Below, piece by piece: positions 63,512-64,000 of a DNA stretch of 64,000 nucleotides. How positions within the stretch are numbered: the first letter of the stretch is position 1; every line of letters starts with the position of its first letter. This stretch comes from Adiantum capillus-veneris (lineage: Eukaryota > Streptophyta > Polypodiopsida > Polypodiales > Pteridaceae). Location of the stretch: contig CM043942.1 of NCBI GenBank assembly GCA_014529385.2, forward strand, positions 112,066,141-112,130,140. The letters are read 5' to 3'. The notes under the pieces were generated by a model that was not told where the DNA came from, searched no databases, and was given only the letters and a program-made list of their open reading frames with translations. Both the position numbers and the translations under genes were made by a program.

Positions 63512-64000
63512 TGTTAGGAAATGAGACCTAGATAAATAGATAATTGAGTAGATTACTTAATGGAGAGAGACAAATTTACATACACGAGATTATAGAGTAG
63601 AGAGAGAGAGAGAGAGAGTAGACACGATATACGTGGTTCACCCAATGTGGGCTACGTCCACGGGAAAGTAGCCACTCAATGGCTTTAGTACTTCAAAACA
63701 AGAAGTAGTTTACAAAGGGATTATACCCTTAATGGAGCTCCCGCCTTGCTTCACTCTCACCACCTCACACACACCTTGTTGCATCAACTTTACACTATGA
63801 AATGTGTGTAGAAATGGCCTCCTTTTATAGGCCAAAAGGGCTGCCCTCTCTCATGAGAGGCAGCCATGTGTAGCCTCCCTTGTGTAGATAAGTCCAAATC
63901 GGACCCTTCAATCCGCCCATGTGTGGCCGCCCTTGAGAAGACAAGTCCCTTTTGAATTCGGCCACCGGCCATTGACTTCTGACCACCGGCCACCGACCAT
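63512..64000 (-). repeat. 5' LTR of copia E, truncated by the window edge
   Basis: Matches 59753 onward. (AG)n is only about 20 bp here (63599-63618). The TATA box region is at 63816-63833. About 220 bp around it are identical between the two LTRs. Confidence 0.92.

Larger units (their letters stand above)
59753..64000 (-). mobile_element. Ty1/copia element E, minus strand, right LTR cut by window edge
   Basis: LTRs at 59753-60513 and from 63512, nearly identical over the visible 490 bp. PBS, gag, protease, integrase, RT end and RNase H follow in order on the minus strand. RT palm and fingers are deleted. It is inserted in the hAT transposase. It is the youngest LTR element in the window by LTR similarity. 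Confidence 0.9.

Noticed and set aside
1-64000. tRNA, rRNA or CRISPR features
   Set aside because: I saw no cloverleaf with consensus A and B boxes, no rRNA-like stretch, and no short regularly spaced direct repeats. The tRNA-like words are retrotransposon primer-binding sites.

Overview
The window is repeat-dominated plant nuclear DNA with no complete host gene. Its contents are nested and broken LTR retrotransposons of the Ty3/gypsy and Ty1/copia types, a hAT-type transposase interrupted by a copia element, non-autonomous inverted-repeat elements, several families of tandem repeats, and many long (CT)n/(AG)n tracts. A PLS-class pentatricopeptide-repeat (PPR) pseudogene with motifs such as NALVYMYAKSGV, the plant-type gag, integrase and dual RNase H domains, and a poly-pyrimidine/AG splice acceptor all point to a land plant with a large genome. 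The style of the PPR and of the gag and protease families makes a fern or other non-seed vascular plant my best guess; that part is inference.

Layout. 0-3.5 kb: a minus-strand gypsy RT fragment, then a decayed plus-strand integrase plus aspartic-protease block (family G, copy 1). 3.5-11.9 kb: gypsy element A on the minus strand with two LTRs, gag, protease, RT, two RNase H domains and integrase, plus a small ORF ahead of gag. 11.9-18.7 kb: non-coding DNA with palindrome-bearing repeats, a TTAA-flanked inverted-repeat element, and about 285-bp tandem repeats that each carry a 22-bp palindrome. 18.7-23.3 kb: gypsy element F, minus strand, truncated at its 5' end. 23.3-27.5 kb: family G copy 2, plus strand, with RT/RNase H, two zinc-binding (H2C2) domains, integrase and then a retropepsin downstream of integrase, ending at an LTR that is followed by another retroelement ORF. 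28.6-34.6 kb: a copia element whose RT is split at its YVDD box into oppositely oriented halves, with a gypsy gag-protease fragment (J) between them. 34.6-35.6 kb: about 307-bp tandem repeats.

37-39 kb: a possible terminal exon of a host gene, clustered microsatellites, and the left half of the PPR pseudogene. 39.1-56.0 kb: gypsy element B on the minus strand with LTRs of about 2.5 kb. Its left LTR carries a 928-bp foldback element and its right LTR a 248-bp MITE. Its body holds an internally deleted copia element (C, 48.4-52.0 kb) and an unidentified segment ending in a primer-binding site. 56.0-56.4 kb: the right half of the PPR pseudogene. 58.1-64.0 kb: 63-bp tandem repeats, a hAT transposase CDS, and inserted into it the youngest element of the window, copia E, with nearly identical LTRs and an RT deletion.

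Nothing here works as an operon. What ties the pieces together is nesting: the order of insertion can be read from which element cuts which. The most unusual feature is family G. In two independent copies a retropepsin-like domain and a following IW(V/I)PK-containing tail lie C-terminal to integrase, and in copy 2 they share one reading frame with it. In canonical Ty3/gypsy and Ty1/copia elements the protease is N-terminal to RT or integrase.
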